Positions 17,084-29,575 are shown, counted from the stretch's first letter. The stretch: 40,520 nt of DNA from Archangium violaceum Cb vi76 (GCF_000733295.1 NZ_JPMI01000392.1:1-40520), one strand, 5' to 3'. Notes: generated by a model from the sequence alone, not told the origin. Numbers and translations are program-made.

Positions 17084-18697
17084 TCAGGCGCTCCGGGCGC
17101 GGTTGAGCCGCGCGAAGATGGCCTTGTTGGACTTGTAGAGGTTGACGAATTCGCCGAAGAGCTCGTCGTAGAGCCCCCGGTTCTGGGGGTTGGGTTCGAA
17201 GGTGTTCGCCACGGGGACGAGCGAGGGAATCTCGTCCACCGTGAGGTGCCCGAGCGCCAGGGCCGCCTGGAAGGCCGCGCCGCGCGCGTTGGCGAGCACG
17301 GGCTCGTCCACCTGTTGGATGCGCCGGTCCAGCACGTCGGCGATGATCTGACACCACAGCCGGGAGCGCGCCCCGCCACCGATGAGGCGGAGGGAGTCCA
17401 GCCTGCGGCCGACGAACTTCTCCACGTAGCCGAAGAGCCAGCGCGAGTTATAGGCCACGCCCTCGAGCACGGCGCGCACCAGGTGGCCGCGCGTCGTCTT
17501 GAGGGACTGGTTGAAGAAGCCGCCGCGCAGGTGCTGGTCATCCATGGGGCTGCGCTCGCCGTTGAGCCAGGGCAGGAAGATGAGCTGGTCGCTGCCCGCG
17601 GGGATGCGCTCGGCCTGCTGCTCGAGCACCTTGTAGAGGTCCACGGGAGCCTGGCCCGGGTTGCCGGTGTTGCCGTACCGGGTGAGCTCCTCGTGGTCGA
17701 AGAGGATGTTGTCCTTGAGGAGGGACAGACAGAGGCCGGCGGACTCCTGCTCGTTGGTGAGGATGTAGCGGCCCGGGAGCGCCGAGGGCAGGGTGCCCAT
17801 CTGGTGGAAGACGTCCGTCTTCTTGAAGGGCAGGTGGCTGGCGATCCACGCGGACGTGCCGATGCACAGGTGGGCCTCGAAATCGCGCACCGCGCCCGAG
17901 CCCACGGCGGCGGCGAGGATGTCCGGGGCGCCGGTGATGACCTGGACCTTCTCGCTCAATCCCAGGGCGCGGGCGGCCTCGGGCTGGAGCGGGCCGAGCA
18001 CGCTGGCGGCGGGCACCAGGTCCGGCAGCTTCTCGCGCGGCAGGCCCGCGAGCTGGAGCAACTGCTCGGCGTAGTGGATGCGCTGGAGGTCCCGGTTGTC
18101 GGTGACCCAGTGCAGGGTGATGGTGTCGAAGGAGGAGGCGAAGCGGCCGCTCAGCCGCAGGTTGAGCCAGTCCTTGGGCTCCAGGAACTTGTAGGTGTTC
18201 CGGTAGAGCTCGGGGTGCTCGCTCTTCAGGTAGAGGATGTGGCCGAACGGGTCCTTCCCCGAGAGGGTGGGCGCGCCACCGGTCAGCCGCACCCAGGTGA
18301 CCAGGCGGGAGAGGCCGAAACCCTCGACGGGCATGAAGCCGTGCACGGCGCGCCGCACGTGGGGGGCGCCGCGCGAGTCCATCCAGATGATGGCGGGATG
18401 CAGGGGCTTGCCGCGCTCGTCCACGGCGACGGTGCCGGACCACTGGGAGCTGATGTTGATGCCGACGATGTCGTCCGCGGAGACGATCCCCTTGTCCAGC
18501 AGGCGGCGGGTGGCACGGACGATGGCGGACCACCACGCCTCGGGGTCCTGCTCGGCGCCACCCTCGGGCAGCAACTGGACTGCTTGTGGCTCCACCTCTC
18601 CGCCGAGGATGGTTCCACGGAGCGTGACGGCCGCCAGCTTCACGGCCGAGGTCCCGAGATCGATGGCCAGGATGGAAGGGTTACCGGAAGTGGGCAC
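17084..18697 (-). CDS. FGGY-family carbohydrate kinase (xylulokinase-like)
   Basis: About 537 residues from GTG 18697; an in-frame GTG at 18772 would add 25 residues that do not look like the family N-terminus. ILAIDLGTSAVKLAAV is the ATPase phosphate-1 motif, VGINISSQWSGTVAVD and IIWMDSRG are the sugar-site strands, and LIGGGARSRLWCQIIADVL is the FGGY C-terminal signature as in xylulokinases. It phosphorylates a sugar or polyol with ATP; which one cannot be read from sequence. The partner gene downstream acts on a phosphorylated lipid in known systems, so the pairing is unusual. Confidence 0.85.
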   Translation of the reverse strand: MPTSGNPSILAIDLGTSAVKLAAVTLRGTILGGEVEPQAVQLLPEGGAEQDPEAWWSAIVRATRRLLDKGIVSADDIVGINISSQWSGTVAVDERGKPLHPAIIWMDSRGAPHVRRAVHGFMPVEGFGLSRLVTWVRLTGGAPTLSGKDPFGHILYLKSEHPELYRNTYKFLEPKDWLNLRLSGRFASSFDTITLHWVTDNRDLQRIHYAEQLLQLAGLPREKLPDLVPAASVLGPLQPEAARALGLSEKVQVITGAPDILAAAVGSGAVRDFEAHLCIGTSAWIASHLPFKKTDVFHQMGTLPSALPGRYILTNEQESAGLCLSLLKDNILFDHEELTRYGNTGNPGQAPVDLYKVLEQQAERIPAGSDQLIFLPWLNGERSPMDDQHLRGGFFNQSLKTTRGHLVRAVLEGVAYNSRWLFGYVEKFVGRRLDSLRLIGGGARSRLWCQIIADVLDRRIQQVDEPVLANARGAAFQAALALGHLTVDEIPSLVPVANTFEPNPQNRGLYDELFGEFVNLYKSNKAIFARLNRARSA

Positions 18698-18779
18698 GCC
18701 GGTAATGTAGCGAGCCCGGGCCAGGAAGGGACAATTCGTGTCACCTTCGCCGGAACCCGGGCTCTTTCTCACTTCACGA

Positions 18780-18799
18780 GACCCGGTTCTTTCCGGGTC
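18780..18799 (-). terminator. Hairpin between MMPL and kinase genes
   Basis: GACCCGG, loop TTCTTT, CCGGGTC: a perfect 7-bp stem 20 bases after the MMPL stop. There is no T-run on the minus strand, so it may be a weak terminator or an RNA-stability element. Confidence 0.35.
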
Positions 18800-18819
18800 C
18801 CTGTCTCAGCGGGAGTGCT

Positions 18820-21477
18820 TCAGGCCGCCTCGGACTTGTCCTGGCTGGAGGGCTGCCCGTCGGGCGTGTGCACCACGCCGTTCTTCAGCTTGGGCGGCAG
18901 CCGATCCCACATCACCTGCATCACGGCGGCGAGCACCGTGAAGGACACCACCAGCGTGGTGATGAGGCCGATGCAGGCCACGACGCCCATGGACTTCAGG
19001 CCGTTGTGGCTGGCGATCAGGAGGGCGGCGAAGCCGGCGGCTGTCGTCAGCGTGGACGAGGCCACCGCGGCACCCACGCTGCGCAGCGCCACCACGGGCG
19101 AGGTGCCCTCCAGGAAGCGGTGCAGCAGGTAGAGGCCGTGACTCACGCCGAAGCCCAGGAGGATGGGCAGGATGATGATGTTCATGAAGTTCAGGTGCAG
19201 ATCGAACATCGTCATCAATCCCAACATCATCGCCAGACCCACCGTGAGCGGGATGACGGAGGCCAGCGCCAGCTTCACGTTGCGGAAGTCCAGGTAGTGC
19301 ATGACGAGGATCCACAGCGTCACCAGGAGCACGGTGAGCTGACCGTCGCCGAGCACGATGCGCGCCAGCCGCGCGAAGAGCTGGGCGGCGCCCGCGGCCC
19401 GGCGCACCTGCGCCTCGGCGATGACGTTGCCCTGCGCGTCCTTCACCTCGGGGGTGGGGATGTGGTTCGTCTGGTCCACGAACGTGAGCATCTTCTTGCC
19501 GTCCCACAGGTCCACGCTCGGGTAGATGAACGTGAGGTAGCCGTGGTTCTCCGGCTTCGTCTCCGGCAGGTGGCGGAACTGCGAGGCGTAGATCTCCGGC
19601 ACCCCGTGCACGTCATACGGCCGGGCCTCCAGCATCTTCATGAAGAGGGCCGCCTTCTCCTGCACCTCGGGAGGCAGTGCCGCCACGTCGATGTCCTTCA
19701 GCTCCTCCTGCCACTCCTGGAGGATCTTCGTGTTGGCCGCGGCCCGCTCCGGGGGAGGCACGAAGGTGTAGATGCTCACCACCTGATCGATGGCCGAGTA
19801 CTTCGACTTGCGCTTCTCCGGATCCTCGAGCTCGTCGTAGATGGCCTTCGCCTCCTCCAGCGTCTTGCTGTAGACGGCGATGGGGTCCGCGGACATGTCG
19901 AAGCGCTGGCTGATCTCATCCTGCAGCTTCACCGACGACTGGCCCTCGGGGATGAGGGCGCGGCTGTTGTAGTTGAAGCGGATGCCGGCCTTGATGCGGT
20001 CCGCGAAGGAGGCGGGCTTGTCCGTGGGGACGTCCACGTCGCTCCACGGGACGGCGAAGACGCACAGGATGGCCACGACGACGGTGCTGATGCCGAGCAT
20101 CAGGCCCGGCTTGGGAACGCGCAGCTCCTTGCCCGTGGCGGCGCTCTGCGTGGCCGGCGGCTTCATCTCGCCAATGAGCTTCCTGGGCAGCTCGGGGTTG
20201 ATGCGGCCCGCCAGCGCCAGCAGCGCCGGGCTCCAGGCGAAGAGCATCACGCCGATGATGAAGGTGCCGCAGCCGGCCAGGAAGCCGAACTGGCTGAAGC
20301 CGCGGAACTCGCTGACCATCAGCACGAAGAACGAGCCCGCCGTCACCACCGCGGACACCAGCGCCGGCCGGCCCGCGTTCACCACCGCGTCCTGGATGGC
20401 CTGGTCATACGGCTTGCCCTGGCCCAGCTCCAGCCGCGTGCGGAAGATGAAGTGGATGCCGTAGTCGATGCCGAACCCCAGCAGCAGCGCGCCCAGGATG
20501 CTGGTGATCATGTTGAGCTCGCCCACGGTGAGGTAGGTGAAGCCCATGGTGATGATGGTGCCGATCACCGTGCCGATGGACACGATGAGCGTGGGCACGA
20601 TCTTCCGGAAGGCCAGGATGGTGATGAGGAAGATGGCCGCGAACGCCAGCAGCGACACCGGCTCGAGCGACTCCTCGATGGCGTACGAGTCGTCCACCGC
20701 CGTCTTGTAGGAGCCGGTGAAGCCGTAGGCCACCAGCGTCTTGTCACCCATCTTGTCGTAGTCCTCGACGAGCTCCACGCCCCCGGACTTCTCGCTCTTG
20801 GAATAGGCCGCCAGGTCCTTGCGCAGCTTCTCCACGTAGACCTTCGTCTTGCCGAGCTGGTTGGAGTCCCACATCGGCTTGATGAGGATGAGCATCATCT
20901 TCCGGTCCTTGGAGATGTAGTAGTCATCCCGGATGCTCTTCTTGCCGACGCTGCTGTACTTGTCGACGAGGTCCTGCATCTCCAGCTTCACCGGCTCGGT
21001 CTTCTGGATCTCGATGAAGAAGGGGTTGTTCCGGCGCAGCTGGTCCTTGAGGTACGCCATGATGCGGCGCTTGCCCTCGGCCAGGTCCTCCGTCTTGATG
21101 AAGAGGCCCATCTGCTGCTGCACGAACTCGACGGGCACCTTGTAGGTGATGAAGCGGACGTTCTCCTTGTCCGCCAGCAGCCCGGCCGCGATGTCATCGG
21201 CGACCTTCTTGAGCGTGGCCTCGTCGTCGGCGCGCAGGCCCATGATGAGGTAGCCGCTGCCACCCACCATGTCGATGACGCGCTTGACGTCCTTCACCTC
21301 GGGCAGATCCTGCGAGATGAGGTCGAGCTGGTTGGAATTGATGGTCAGCTTCGTGGTTCCCCACAACGCCGCGCCGGTCAGCGCGAGAATCGCGAGGATG
21401 ACGAGCCCGGGCCTGCGCACCATCAACCTGGCGTAGGCGAGAGCAAAGCGGGGCGTCTTGTGGGTCGAGTCACTCAT
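18820..21477 (-). CDS. MMPL/RND-family transporter
   Basis: 885 residues. Two repeated halves: a membrane segment near 25-45, a periplasmic domain, then clusters of five membrane helices (about 275-430 and 720-870). GALLLGFGIDYGIHFIFR in the first half and ILPILLGFGVSHGLYLLHR in the second are the RND/MMPL proton-relay helices; the second has Ser-His where the first has Asp-Tyr. This layout is shared by lipid exporters such as HpnN and mycobacterial MmpL proteins. With the MlaC-like gene upstream it suggests movement of lipids between membranes, though the substrate is unknown. No membrane-fusion or TolC-type partner is encoded here. Confidence 0.83.
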   Translation of the reverse strand: MSDSTHKTPRFALAYARLMVRRPGLVILAILALTGAALWGTTKLTINSNQLDLISQDLPEVKDVKRVIDMVGGSGYLIMGLRADDEATLKKVADDIAAGLLADKENVRFITYKVPVEFVQQQMGLFIKTEDLAEGKRRIMAYLKDQLRRNNPFFIEIQKTEPVKLEMQDLVDKYSSVGKKSIRDDYYISKDRKMMLILIKPMWDSNQLGKTKVYVEKLRKDLAAYSKSEKSGGVELVEDYDKMGDKTLVAYGFTGSYKTAVDDSYAIEESLEPVSLLAFAAIFLITILAFRKIVPTLIVSIGTVIGTIITMGFTYLTVGELNMITSILGALLLGFGIDYGIHFIFRTRLELGQGKPYDQAIQDAVVNAGRPALVSAVVTAGSFFVLMVSEFRGFSQFGFLAGCGTFIIGVMLFAWSPALLALAGRINPELPRKLIGEMKPPATQSAATGKELRVPKPGLMLGISTVVVAILCVFAVPWSDVDVPTDKPASFADRIKAGIRFNYNSRALIPEGQSSVKLQDEISQRFDMSADPIAVYSKTLEEAKAIYDELEDPEKRKSKYSAIDQVVSIYTFVPPPERAAANTKILQEWQEELKDIDVAALPPEVQEKAALFMKMLEARPYDVHGVPEIYASQFRHLPETKPENHGYLTFIYPSVDLWDGKKMLTFVDQTNHIPTPEVKDAQGNVIAEAQVRRAAGAAQLFARLARIVLGDGQLTVLLVTLWILVMHYLDFRNVKLALASVIPLTVGLAMMLGLMTMFDLHLNFMNIIILPILLGFGVSHGLYLLHRFLEGTSPVVALRSVGAAVASSTLTTAAGFAALLIASHNGLKSMGVVACIGLITTLVVSFTVLAAVMQVMWDRLPPKLKNGVVHTPDGQPSSQDKSEAA

Positions 21478-21551
21478 GCGGTCGCGGACCCTACCGGAGA
21501 ACCGACCGCATCAGAAGCACGGTGACACCCCTCGGCTGCCCGTCTGCCGCA

Positions 21552-21589
21552 CTCCCTCTTTCCCTCTAGAGGGGCTTGGGGTGAGGGTC
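21552..21589 (+). repeat. Intergenic palindromic repeat, copy D
   Basis: CTCCCTCTTTCCCTCTAGAGGGG followed by CTTGGGGTGAGGGTC. Diverged in the left arm but with the conserved tail. It is in the 192-bp gap between the MMPL and Gcr-like genes. Confidence 0.55.
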
Positions 21590-21669
21590 GAAATATTCCC
21601 CGGTTTCAAGGGCCGGGATTTCAACCAGAGTGCACCGGGAAATCCCCGCCGGGAGAGGGTCAACCGCGG

Positions 21670-23769
21670 TCAGGCCCTGGGGGGGAGCAGGAAGGCGCGG
21701 GGCTCACGCAGGAAACGCGCGCTCATCAGCCGCACCAGCCGCACCATGTCCCTCACCGGCACGTCCCGCGCCCGCAGGGCCACGCCGAGCGCCAGGGAGA
21801 AGGACACCGCGAAGTTGATGGCCAGCGTCACGCCGATGCCCCCCAGGGCCGCGAGGAAGTCCGGCCGCAGCACCGCCGTGGGCCCCAGCGCGTAGCCGGC
21901 CAGGCACAGCTGCCCGAAGGACAGCGTCACGTGCCGCACGTCCAGGGGCAGCCCGAAGAAGTTGCCCACCACCGGGGGCAGCGCCAGGAGGATGCCGATG
22001 CTCACGTTGCCCCCCAGCCCGGCGATGTTCCGCGAGAAGAGGCCCGCCAGCTTCCTGGCCCCCGCGTCGCCCAGCGCCCGCCGCAGCGTCCGGTGGTGCG
22101 CGAGCGCCTCGGGGATGCGCCGGTACACCGCCCAGTTCTCCAGCCACCCGGCCACGAGGCTGGACAGCCACAGCAGCACCCCCGTCAGCGCCGCGTAGAA
22201 GACGGTGCCGCTGCGCCACGGGTGGAGCGCGTCCACCACGTAGTGGGCCTGGGCCGCGTTGAGCAGCGGGTGCCCCTTCCACCAGGCGAAGAGCATCGAC
22301 AGCCCCACCGCCGCCGGCAGCACGGTGCCCATGTTCGCCAGCGCCGTGGCGATCTGCGAGCGGGTGATGCGGGGGATCAGCTCCATCAGGTGCGACAGCC
22401 GCCCGCCCGTGCCGCCCGTGCCGCCGATGGCGCTCCCCAGCGTGGCCGCCGTCATGGACGGCTGCTTGGTGGCCAGCGTGGAGCCCGTCACCTGCATCAT
22501 CAGGAAGCTGCCCACGTAGGTGCCCGCCAGCGCCAGCCCGTAGAAGAAGGGCGCCAGCGCCAGCGTGGCCGCGTACAGCTTGAGGATGGCCGTGACGGCG
22601 GTGATGAGCCCACCCCCCGCCGCCGAGTGCACCATGTGGTGGTACTCGTCCCGCGTGGTGGTGATGTAGTGCTCGCCCGAGTGACCCGCGCGCTCGATGA
22701 CCTTGCGAGCCAGCAGCCGCGCGTTGCTCGCCACCACCGCCCGCACCGAGCGGTCCGTGTGGGCCCGGCGCAGCAGATCCGTCACCAGCACGAGCCCCTC
22801 GCGCCAGCGCGCCTCACCCGGCTCCGCGCCCAGCACCCGGGCGATGGCCTCCATCCGCTCCAGGCTCCGGCGGATGCGCTCCAGCCGGTACACCAGGTCC
22901 ACGCTCACCCCGTACTGCTCGAGGTGGCTGGAGACGATGGCCACCACCTGCCGGCACTCCTCCACCACGTCCCCGAGCTCCCGCAGCGAGTCCGGGGCGG
23001 CGTCGCGCGCCTGCACGCCCTCGGACACACGGCGCAGCTTCAGGAAGGGCGAGGAGCGGAAGGACACCTCCGGGCAGCGATCCCTCACGTCCTCGGCGAG
23101 TCCCAGGGCCGCCGTCTGCACGGCGAGCAGGCCCACCGCATCCACCAGCGAGGCCCGCACCACCAGGGCGGGCCCCCTCACGGGAGGCAGGGTGCCGCCC
23201 TGCAACAGGGCGGAGAGCCGCGCCAGGGGCTCCGGCGGCAGGCCCTCCAACCAGTCGGCGTCCCCCCGGTCGGGGAACAGCCGCAGCAGCAGCTCCGAGA
23301 GCTGGTGATCCTCGGGCGGCGAGGGCAACAGGCGGCGGGCGAGCCGGTCCGACACCTCGTCGAGGAAGCCCAGTCCGGTGGGCAGGCCCACCTGGGAGAA
23401 GAGCTTCAGTCCGCTCGTCGCGGCCATCACCTCGCGCACCAGGGCGGCCACGGGCTCTCGCGCGGACGCTCTCGCCTCCAGCACGCGAATCAACAGGACG
23501 AGGCGCGTCACCACCGCGGGCGCCTCGGGCTCGGCGGGCTCCATCAGGCCGAGCGCGGGCTGGGGGTCCTTCAGCCAGGCGACGCAGCGCTCCACCCACT
23601 CCAGGCGGGCCTCCAGGCCCTCCGAGGGCACATCGGCCAGCAGGTGCTGGAGGTCCCTCACGGCGGGGTGGCCCGGGGCGCGTGGGGCGAACTGCACGCA
23701 GAAGGCGTCCACCTCGCGAGAGGAGCGTCCTTCACGCACGGGGACGGCTTGGGGCAGGGGACGGGGCAT
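21670..23769 (-). CDS. Gcr-type 'site-specific recombinase' membrane protein
   Basis: 699 residues, AGGAAGG before the ATG. It matches the protein family named site-specific recombinase Gcr, but the sequence does not look like a recombinase: no serine- or tyrosine-recombinase motif is visible. The N-terminal half is soluble and helical. From about residue 375 there are several hydrophobic segments, e.g. the run ending in YVGSFLMMQVTGSTLATKQP, VFYAALTGVLLWLSSLVAGW and a Gly-rich NIAGLGGNVSIGILLALPPVVGNFFG. An integral membrane protein of unknown function is the safer description. Same-strand neighbours are an MlaC-like protein and an MMPL transporter. Confidence 0.78.
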   Translation of the reverse strand: MPRPLPQAVPVREGRSSREVDAFCVQFAPRAPGHPAVRDLQHLLADVPSEGLEARLEWVERCVAWLKDPQPALGLMEPAEPEAPAVVTRLVLLIRVLEARASAREPVAALVREVMAATSGLKLFSQVGLPTGLGFLDEVSDRLARRLLPSPPEDHQLSELLLRLFPDRGDADWLEGLPPEPLARLSALLQGGTLPPVRGPALVVRASLVDAVGLLAVQTAALGLAEDVRDRCPEVSFRSSPFLKLRRVSEGVQARDAAPDSLRELGDVVEECRQVVAIVSSHLEQYGVSVDLVYRLERIRRSLERMEAIARVLGAEPGEARWREGLVLVTDLLRRAHTDRSVRAVVASNARLLARKVIERAGHSGEHYITTTRDEYHHMVHSAAGGGLITAVTAILKLYAATLALAPFFYGLALAGTYVGSFLMMQVTGSTLATKQPSMTAATLGSAIGGTGGTGGRLSHLMELIPRITRSQIATALANMGTVLPAAVGLSMLFAWWKGHPLLNAAQAHYVVDALHPWRSGTVFYAALTGVLLWLSSLVAGWLENWAVYRRIPEALAHHRTLRRALGDAGARKLAGLFSRNIAGLGGNVSIGILLALPPVVGNFFGLPLDVRHVTLSFGQLCLAGYALGPTAVLRPDFLAALGGIGVTLAINFAVSFSLALGVALRARDVPVRDMVRLVRLMSARFLREPRAFLLPPRA

Positions 23770-23859
23770 CGGCCCTTCCTGTCTACTTCACCTGTTCCCC
23801 AGTACAACCGGCTTCACCTCCGGGCGCCCGGTTGCCCGGCTCCCGGAGGTGGAATACGG

Positions 23860-24435
23860 CTACTTCTTGCCCAGCTCGGCTTCCTTCGCGCGCATCAGCT
23901 CCAGCAGCTTGTCCCAGCCGCCCTGCTGCAGGATGGGGCGCACCTGGTCGTCGCGGATGCCGGTGAGCATGGAGTCGCCCAGCACCGCCACGTCCAGCAC
24001 CTTCCAGCCGCCCTGGCTCTTCACCACGGTGTACTGGAGCTTCATCTCCTGCTTCTTCAGCGGGTGCTCGATGACGACGGTGGACTTCACGCTCGCCTTG
24101 TTGCCCTCCACGGCGGGGTCGTCATAGGTGATGGAGGCGAGGTTCTTGAAGTTCTCGCGCACCTTGGGGAAGGCGATCTTCGCGAAGAGGCTGTGGAAGA
24201 GCCTGGTGAACTCCTTGCGCTGGGCGTCGGTGCCCTTCTCCCAGTCCTCACCGAGCAGGAAGCGGCCCTGCTCCTCGTTGGCGAGCTGCTTGAGGGCGAT
24301 GTCGTCCTTGCTGTAGCGCACGGACTGCACGACGGTCTTCACCGGCTTGGCCACGGGCTCGTTGGGCGCGGCGAGCGCGGGGAGGGCAAAGGCGAGGGTG
24401 GCCAGCAGGGTCAGGGAGCGGAGACGGGCGTTCAT
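23860..24435 (-). CDS. MlaC/Ttg2D-like periplasmic phospholipid-binding protein
   Basis: 191 residues with a signal peptide (MNARLRSLTLLATLAFALPALA). AGGAAGG precedes the ATG. The body matches the MlaC/toluene-tolerance/HpnM family: FTRLFHSLFAKIAFPKVRENF, then VIEHPLKKQEMKLQYTVVKSQGGWKVLDVAVLGDSML. These proteins ferry phospholipids or related lipids across the periplasm. The rest of an Mla transporter (MlaFED) is absent; an MMPL transporter lies two genes downstream, like the HpnM-HpnN pairing of hopanoid loci. The partnership is inferred from position only. Confidence 0.85.
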   Translation of the reverse strand: MNARLRSLTLLATLAFALPALAAPNEPVAKPVKTVVQSVRYSKDDIALKQLANEEQGRFLLGEDWEKGTDAQRKEFTRLFHSLFAKIAFPKVRENFKNLASITYDDPAVEGNKASVKSTVVIEHPLKKQEMKLQYTVVKSQGGWKVLDVAVLGDSMLTGIRDDQVRPILQQGGWDKLLELMRAKEAELGKK

Positions 24436-24594
24436 TCAAGTCCTTCCTTCAGAGGGCTGCCTCTGTAGCGCAATGGAACGGTTGGGGGCGTGCGAAATTC
24501 ACGCGGGGCCCGGAGCGGGGCCCGGGGGCCAGGCCGCCTGCACGGTGTGCTCGAAACACGCCTGCCAGGCGAATTTTCCGCCTGTCTTCCGGGT

Positions 24595-24624
24595 TTGACT
24601 CTCCTGGAGCCCAACGTCTAGTGT
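24595..24624 (+). promoter_or_regulatory. Probable metK promoter
   Basis: TTGACT, 18 bases, TAGTGT, ending 53 bases before the metK start in the 242-bp gap between divergent mlaC-like and metK genes. The -35 box is close to consensus, the -10 box moderate. I saw no S-adenosylmethionine riboswitch motif in the leader. Confidence 0.4.
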
Positions 24625-24677
24625 CCCTGCTCTTCTAAGCCGTTGACGTGGGCCGTACCCCCTCCGAAGAAGACGAC

Positions 24678-25859
24678 ATGCCGACCGACTACCTGTTCAC
24701 CTCCGAATCCGTCACTGAAGGGCACCCGGACAAGATCGCCGATCAGATCTCCGACGGCGTGTTGGACGCCATCCTCTCCAAGGATCCCCAGGGCCGCGTG
24801 GCCGTGGAGACCCTGGTGAAGACGGGCCTGGCCATCGTCGCTGGCGAGGTGACCACGAACTGTTACGTCGACATCCCGAAGATCGTCCGCGGCACGATCT
24901 GCCGCATCGGCTACACCGACAGCTCCATGGGCTATGACGGCAACACGTGCGGCGTCATGGTGGCCATCGAGGGCCAGAGCCAGGACATCGCCCGGGGTGT
25001 GGACAACAAGAAGGAGCAGGGCGCCGGCGACCAGGGAATGATGTTCGGCTTCGCCTGCGACGAGACGCCGGAGTTCATGCCGGCCCCCATCCACTACGCC
25101 CACGCGCTCACCAAGCGTCTGGCCGATGTGCGCCGCAAGACGCACGACTGGCTGCGCCCGGACGGCAAGAGCCAGGTCACCGTCGAGTACCGCAACGGCC
25201 GCCCGGCCCGCATCGACGCGGTGGTGGTGTCCACGCAGCACTCGGATGACGTCTCCAACAAGCGCATCCACGAGGCCATCCGCGAGGACGTCATCTCCAA
25301 GGCGCTGCCCAAGAAGCTCATCGACGCCAAGACGAAGATCTACATCAACCCCACCGGGCGTTTCGTCATCGGCGGCCCCATGGGCGACTCGGGCGTGACG
25401 GGCCGGAAGATCATCGTGGACACCTACGGCGGCATGGGCCGTCACGGTGGCGGCGCCTTCTCGGGCAAGGACCCGTCCAAGGTGGACCGCTCGGCGGCGT
25501 ACATGGGCCGGCACATCGCCAAGACGGTGGTGGCCGCGGGCCTGGCCCGCCGCTGCGAGGTGCAGGTCTCCTACGCCATCGGCGTGGCCGACCCCGTGAG
25601 CGTGCTGGTGGACACCTTCGGCACGGCCACCGTGCCCGAGGAGCGCATCCAGCAGGCCATCCGCCACACGTTCGGCCTCAAGCCGCGGGAGATCACCGAG
25701 TACCTGGACCTGCTGCGGCCCATCTACCAGAAGACCGCCGCGTACGGTCACTTCGGCCGCTCCGAGAAGGAGTTCTCCTGGGAGCGCACCGACAAGAAGG
25801 ACGCCCTGCGCGAGGCCGTGGCGGGCCCGGCCGGTACCTCCCGGCTGAAGGCCGTCTGA
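24678..25859 (+). CDS. metK: S-adenosylmethionine synthase
   Basis: 393 residues; converts methionine and ATP to S-adenosylmethionine. [20 protein letters not shown] at the N-terminus, [16 protein letters not shown] (ATP loop), [21 protein letters not shown] and [19 protein letters not shown] are the family blocks. The family N-terminus starts at ATG 24678 (MPTDYLF), though the frame is open ten codons further up. A perfect terminator hairpin follows, then ahcY, which removes the product of SAM-dependent methylation. Confidence 0.97.
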   Translation: MPTDYLFTSESVTEGHPDKIADQISDGVLDAILSKDPQGRVAVETLVKTGLAIVAGEVTTNCYVDIPKIVRGTICRIGYTDSSMGYDGNTCGVMVAIEGQSQDIARGVDNKKEQGAGDQGMMFGFACDETPEFMPAPIHYAHALTKRLADVRRKTHDWLRPDGKSQVTVEYRNGRPARIDAVVVSTQHSDDVSNKRIHEAIREDVISKALPKKLIDAKTKIYINPTGRFVIGGPMGDSGVTGRKIIVDTYGGMGRHGGGAFSGKDPSKVDRSAAYMGRHIAKTVVAAGLARRCEVQVSYAIGVADPVSVLVDTFGTATVPEERIQQAIRHTFGLKPREITEYLDLLRPIYQKTAAYGHFGRSEKEFSWERTDKKDALREAVAGPAGTSRLKAV

Positions 25860-25887
25860 TTCGACGCTGAACGTCCCAAGTGGTTGA

Positions 25888-28645
<2,758 letters not shown>

Positions 28646-28759
28646 GGCTCGGACCCTACGCGAGCCGTCCGGTGGGGCGGAAGGGTTCTGTGCGCGGCCG
28701 GCCGCCTCCCGTTCAGGAGACGGCCCGCCACCGTGCTTCGCGTATGGGTGACTCGCCGC

Positions 28760-29575
28760 TCAGTAGGGGTGGTCCTGTTCCTCGAGGACGCCGAGCCGTT
28801 GCAGCTCATCCGCGGCCGCGTGCAGCGCCACCGGGCCCTCGAGGTGCTCGCCCGTGACGAGGCTCGCGAAGACGTACTCGCCTTTCGGTGAGCGCACGTG
28901 CCCCACCAGCCAGCTCACCTCCCCGTCCTCCTTCGTGTGCGTGCTGCCCGTCTTCCCGCTCACCACCGCTCCCGTGCTCCACGGGCCCGCCATCCGCTTC
29001 GTCCTCTCCGTCACCGTCTTCGGCGTGTACTCCAGCATCCGCTTCACCGTTTCCCGTGTTCCCTCGCTCACCGGCAGCTCGTTCCGGTACAGCTTCGCGA
29101 GGAAGCGCGCCTGCTCCTCGGGCGAGATGCGCAGGGGTTTTTCCAGCCAGAAGGCCGTGAGCTCACCGGAGATGTCCTCGTTGCCGTAGTTGAAGCGGTG
29201 CAGCCAGTCCTTCATCCGCTCGCGGCCAATCTCCTTCGCCGTCCCCTGGAAGAACCACACCGCCGAGTAGCGGATGGCGGACTCCAGCGAGTGGTCCCGG
29301 TTCCAGTCGGAGATGGAGCGCTTCTGGCCGTCCCACTTGCGCATCGCCGCCGGGTCCTTCACCACTCCCGTCTCCAGCGCGATGAGCGCGTGCGGCACCT
29401 TGAAGGTCGATGCTGGTGACGTGCGCTTCTCGCAGCGCTTCGCGTCATTGCGCTTCAGCTCCCCTGTCTTCAGGTCCAGCAGCACGAAGCAGCCCGGGTG
29501 TTTCCGGGGGGGAGTGGGTTCCGCCAGGGCGGGGGTGGTCAGGAGCAACAGTGTGGGGAGGAGGGCTCGGATCAT
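28760..29575 (-). CDS. Class D (OXA-type) beta-lactamase
   Basis: 271 residues with signal peptide MIRALLPTLLLLTTPALA. All class D motifs are seen: Ser56-Thr-Phe-Lys59 (STFK, Lys59 the carboxylated base), Ser104-Ala-Val (SAV), Tyr130-Gly-Asn (YGN) and Lys208-Thr-Gly. YSAVWFFQ and AFWLEKPLRISPEEQ are typical of the family. It should hydrolyse penicillins or related compounds in the periplasm; the spectrum cannot be predicted. TGGAG lies 5 bases before the ATG. No mobile element is near it, so it looks like a resident chromosomal gene. Confidence 0.92.
   Translation of the reverse strand: MIRALLPTLLLLTTPALAEPTPPRKHPGCFVLLDLKTGELKRNDAKRCEKRTSPASTFKVPHALIALETGVVKDPAAMRKWDGQKRSISDWNRDHSLESAIRYSAVWFFQGTAKEIGRERMKDWLHRFNYGNEDISGELTAFWLEKPLRISPEEQARFLAKLYRNELPVSEGTRETVKRMLEYTPKTVTERTKRMAGPWSTGAVVSGKTGSTHTKEDGEVSWLVGHVRSPKGEYVFASLVTGEHLEGPVALHAAADELQRLGVLEEQDHPY

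Noticed and set aside
15647-19132. 1161-codon open frame on the plus strand opposite the lyase and kinase genes
   Set aside because: Low-complexity composition and no family motifs; the minus strand encodes two well-conserved enzymes.
24436-24677. Possible S-adenosylmethionine riboswitch before metK
   Set aside because: Only short GC-rich hairpins are present (e.g. CGCCTGCCAGGCG at 24559); none has the conserved core I would expect of a SAM or SAH riboswitch.
28760-29575. Beta-lactamase as recently acquired resistance gene
   Set aside because: Codon use and GC content match the surroundings and there is no transposase, integron or repeat flanking it other than the common intergenic palindrome.
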